A DNA stretch of 14,719 bases from Megasphaera sp. UBA1696 (lineage in GTDB: Bacteria; Bacillota; Negativicutes; Veillonellales; Megasphaeraceae). Below, piece after piece: positions 13,670-14,719 of the stretch. The notes beneath the pieces were generated by a model. That model did no database searches. It saw only the letters and a program-made list of their open reading frames with translations, and had not been told where the DNA came from. Location of the stretch: positions 1-14,719 of the forward strand of contig DCJQ01000002.1 of NCBI GenBank assembly GCA_002319965.1, read 5' to 3'. Each line of letters starts with the position of its first letter. Position 1 is the stretch's first letter. A program made the position numbers and the translations under genes.

Positions 13670-14072
13670 CTCGAATATCAAAAACAATTTAGAGCAAATT
13701 TTTGAAAGTTTCAGAGAAATGATCAAAGTTGAAACTGTCGTAGGCCAGGCAGTCCATATCGGAGACGCCATCTTGGTTCCTTTCGTCGACGTGACCTTCG
13801 GCTTTGGTTCCGGCGGGCTGAACGGCAAGACGGACAACGGCAATAACAGTATCGGCAGCGGCGGTGGGGCCAGACTCGAACCGGCAGCCATCCTGGTCAT
13901 CAAAGGCGACCGCGTCGAAATGTTCTCCATCAAAAAAGGCGGTTATCAGGCCTCGGCTTTTGAAAAGCTCATCGCCATGGCACCGGAAATCATCGACAAG
14001 ATGAAGAAGGATAAATATATTTATATCCACGACGATGCAGAAGATGAAGGCCCTGCAAAAGCGGAAAAATAA
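13662..14072 (+). CDS. ytfJ: GerW family protein (YtfJ-like)
   Basis: A 136-residue soluble protein with the GerW/YtfJ core: VGQAVHIGDAILVPFVDVTF (27-46), two glycine-rich segments (47-70, FGFGSGG and IGSGGGA) and ARLEPAAILVIKGDRVEMFSI (70-90). In Bacillus, GerW is a spore protein needed for normal germination; homologues also occur in bacteria that do not form spores, where the role is unknown. The ATG lies inside the end of the DUF2953 gene with AAGGAG eight bases upstream, so translation is probably coupled. No sporulation-specific promoter (sigma-F or sigma-G type) was recognised ahead of the pair. No clear terminator follows before the ompH promoter. Confidence 0.9.
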   Translation: MDNSNIKNNLEQIFESFREMIKVETVVGQAVHIGDAILVPFVDVTFGFGSGGLNGKTDNGNNSIGSGGGARLEPAAILVIKGDRVEMFSIKKGGYQASAFEKLIAMAPEIIDKMKKDKYIYIHDDAEDEGPAKAEK

Positions 14073-14092
14073 GCTTGCCCTTTTGCTCATTA

Positions 14093-14121
14093 TTGTAATT
14101 CTTAACTAGATTTGTTATAAT
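14093..14121 (+). promoter_or_regulatory. Sigma-A promoter of ompH
   Basis: TTGTAA (14093-14098) and a perfect TATAAT (14116-14121) are 17 bases apart. The leader of about 50 bases includes a small hairpin, ACCGC-ACC-GCGGT (14149-14161), immediately before the AGGAGG ribosome site. The hairpin may stabilise the mRNA or tune translation. Confidence 0.75.
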
Positions 14122-14177
14122 ATAATAATAATCATATTTAGTATTTGAACCGCACCGCGGTATAGGAGGAATAAATT

Positions 14178-14606
14178 ATGAAATTAAAAAAACAATTGGC
14201 ATCTCTCGCCGTTATGGGTATGATGAGTCTTGCAGCTGCATCGTCAGCCTTTGCTGCCGGTGTCGGTTACGTTAATTTCGACGCCCTCGTCCAGGCGCAC
14301 AAAGACTTCCCGAAAGTCAGCGCCCAGATGCAGTCGGCTATTAAAGACGCTAACGACAAGTTCTCTAAACAGGCCCCGAAACTGAAGACCGATCAGGAAA
14401 GACAGAACCTCGGCCGTGAACTGGCACAGAACCTCAGCCAGCTTGAAACGAAGCTCGTCGTTCCTATCGAAAAAGACGTCGTCTCTAAAGTCGAACAGGT
14501 CCGCAAAGAAAAAGGCCTCGACAGCATCGTCGCTCAGGGCGCTATCATCGCCGGCGCTGAAAATGCTACCGACGAAACGGATGCCGTCAAAGCCTTGTTA
14601 AAATAA
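14178..14606 (+). CDS. OmpH/Skp-like periplasmic chaperone
   Basis: A 142-residue secreted protein with a signal peptide (KLKK, hydrophobic core, AFAA with cleavage near residue 26-27) and a mature start GVGYVNFDALVQAH that matches the OmpH/Skp beta strand. A charged helical region (about 40-115) forms the tentacle-like coiled coil, and the end (DSIVAQGAIIAGAENATDETDAV) matches the return strands. Skp holds unfolded outer-membrane proteins in the periplasm; its presence implies an outer membrane. It is slightly shorter than the E. coli protein of about 160 residues. AGGAGG is eight bases before the ATG. In Negativicutes such genes usually sit with bamA and lipid A genes; here GerW is upstream and a likely IS end is downstream. 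Confidence 0.88.
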   Translation: MKLKKQLASLAVMGMMSLAAASSAFAAGVGYVNFDALVQAHKDFPKVSAQMQSAIKDANDKFSKQAPKLKTDQERQNLGRELAQNLSQLETKLVVPIEKDVVSKVEQVRKEKGLDSIVAQGAIIAGAENATDETDAVKALLK

Positions 14607-14634
14607 AATCCTCGATTTCTCTGAAGACTGTCAC

Positions 14635-14719
14635 TGATGTGACCCCAAAAAGTTAGACTTTTATTTCCGAGCAACCCGAAATAGTTGCTCGGAATTTTTT
14701 TTATGCAGTTTGATTGGCT
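14635..14719. mobile_element. Probable end of an IS3-family (IS150-like) insertion sequence, continuing beyond the window
   Basis: The stretch TGATGTGACCCCAAAAAGTT followed by AGAC (14635-14658) closely resembles the terminal inverted repeats of IS150-group elements, which typically carry CCCCAAAAAGTTAGAC next to a TG end. The transposase genes would lie to the right, outside the window, and no second end is visible, so this rests on motif recognition alone. The outer boundary may be at 14635 or a few bases to the left. A terminator hairpin lies just inside. Confidence 0.5.
14665..14702 (+). terminator. Strong intrinsic terminator downstream of ompH
   Basis: An 11-bp perfect stem (TTCCGAGCAAC with GTTGCTCGGAA) around an 8-base loop, followed by eight T. 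It is the first terminator after ompH, about 58 bases beyond its stop codon, and appears to belong to the inserted element rather than to the gene. IS elements often carry such hairpins to block read-through into the transposase. Confidence 0.88.

Overview
The window looks like the chromosome of a diderm Firmicute of the Negativicutes (a Megasphaera- or Dialister-like organism is my guess; the genus is not proven). The gene set is Firmicute-like: a DUF2953/GerW (YtfI/YtfJ) pair, DUF4446 next to parB, and strong AGGAGG-type ribosome binding sites. It also carries an OmpH/Skp-like periplasmic chaperone with a signal peptide, which only makes sense with an outer membrane. Base composition appears intermediate, with AT-rich spacers that carry recognisable sigma-A promoters.

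Positions 1-4010 (all minus strand) hold a hexuronate/aldonate catabolic block. A promoter with a palindrome in its spacer leads into mannonate dehydratase (uxuA), an ACS-family MFS sugar-acid transporter, an intercistronic hairpin, and the first 128 codons of a PfkB-family kinase, probably KDG kinase, cut by the left edge. Import, dehydration of mannonate to 2-keto-3-deoxygluconate and its phosphorylation would thus lie in one transcript. To the right is a separately promoted and terminated D-2-hydroxyacid dehydrogenase.

Positions 4156-5553 hold a DnaQ-like exonuclease (minus) and a divergent DUF45/YgjP-type metallopeptidase (plus), whose promoter overlaps the exonuclease ribosome binding site. 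Positions 5541-9195 (minus) hold a probable operon, parB - DUF4446 - M23 peptidase - LivJ-type lipoprotein. No parA is next to parB. Divergent from parB is a stand-alone protein resembling the methionine synthase reactivation domain, with a Cys-rich tail. A strong hairpin separates it from the convergent purA (10120-11403).

From 11.4 kb onward genes run on the plus strand: an Old Yellow Enzyme-like flavoprotein with a C-terminal Cys cluster, the DUF2953/GerW pair (8-base overlap), and ompH. About 30 bases after ompH the sequence turns into what looks like the terminal repeat of an IS3-family (IS150-like) element with an intrinsic terminator just inside; the rest of that element lies off the window.

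I see no CRISPR array, rRNA, tRNA or phage module, and no convincing new multi-gene system. The points most worth a second look are the degenerate reactivation-domain protein, parB without parA at the head of an envelope-gene operon, the sporulation-type pair in a diderm setting, and the IS end with a built-in terminator behind ompH.
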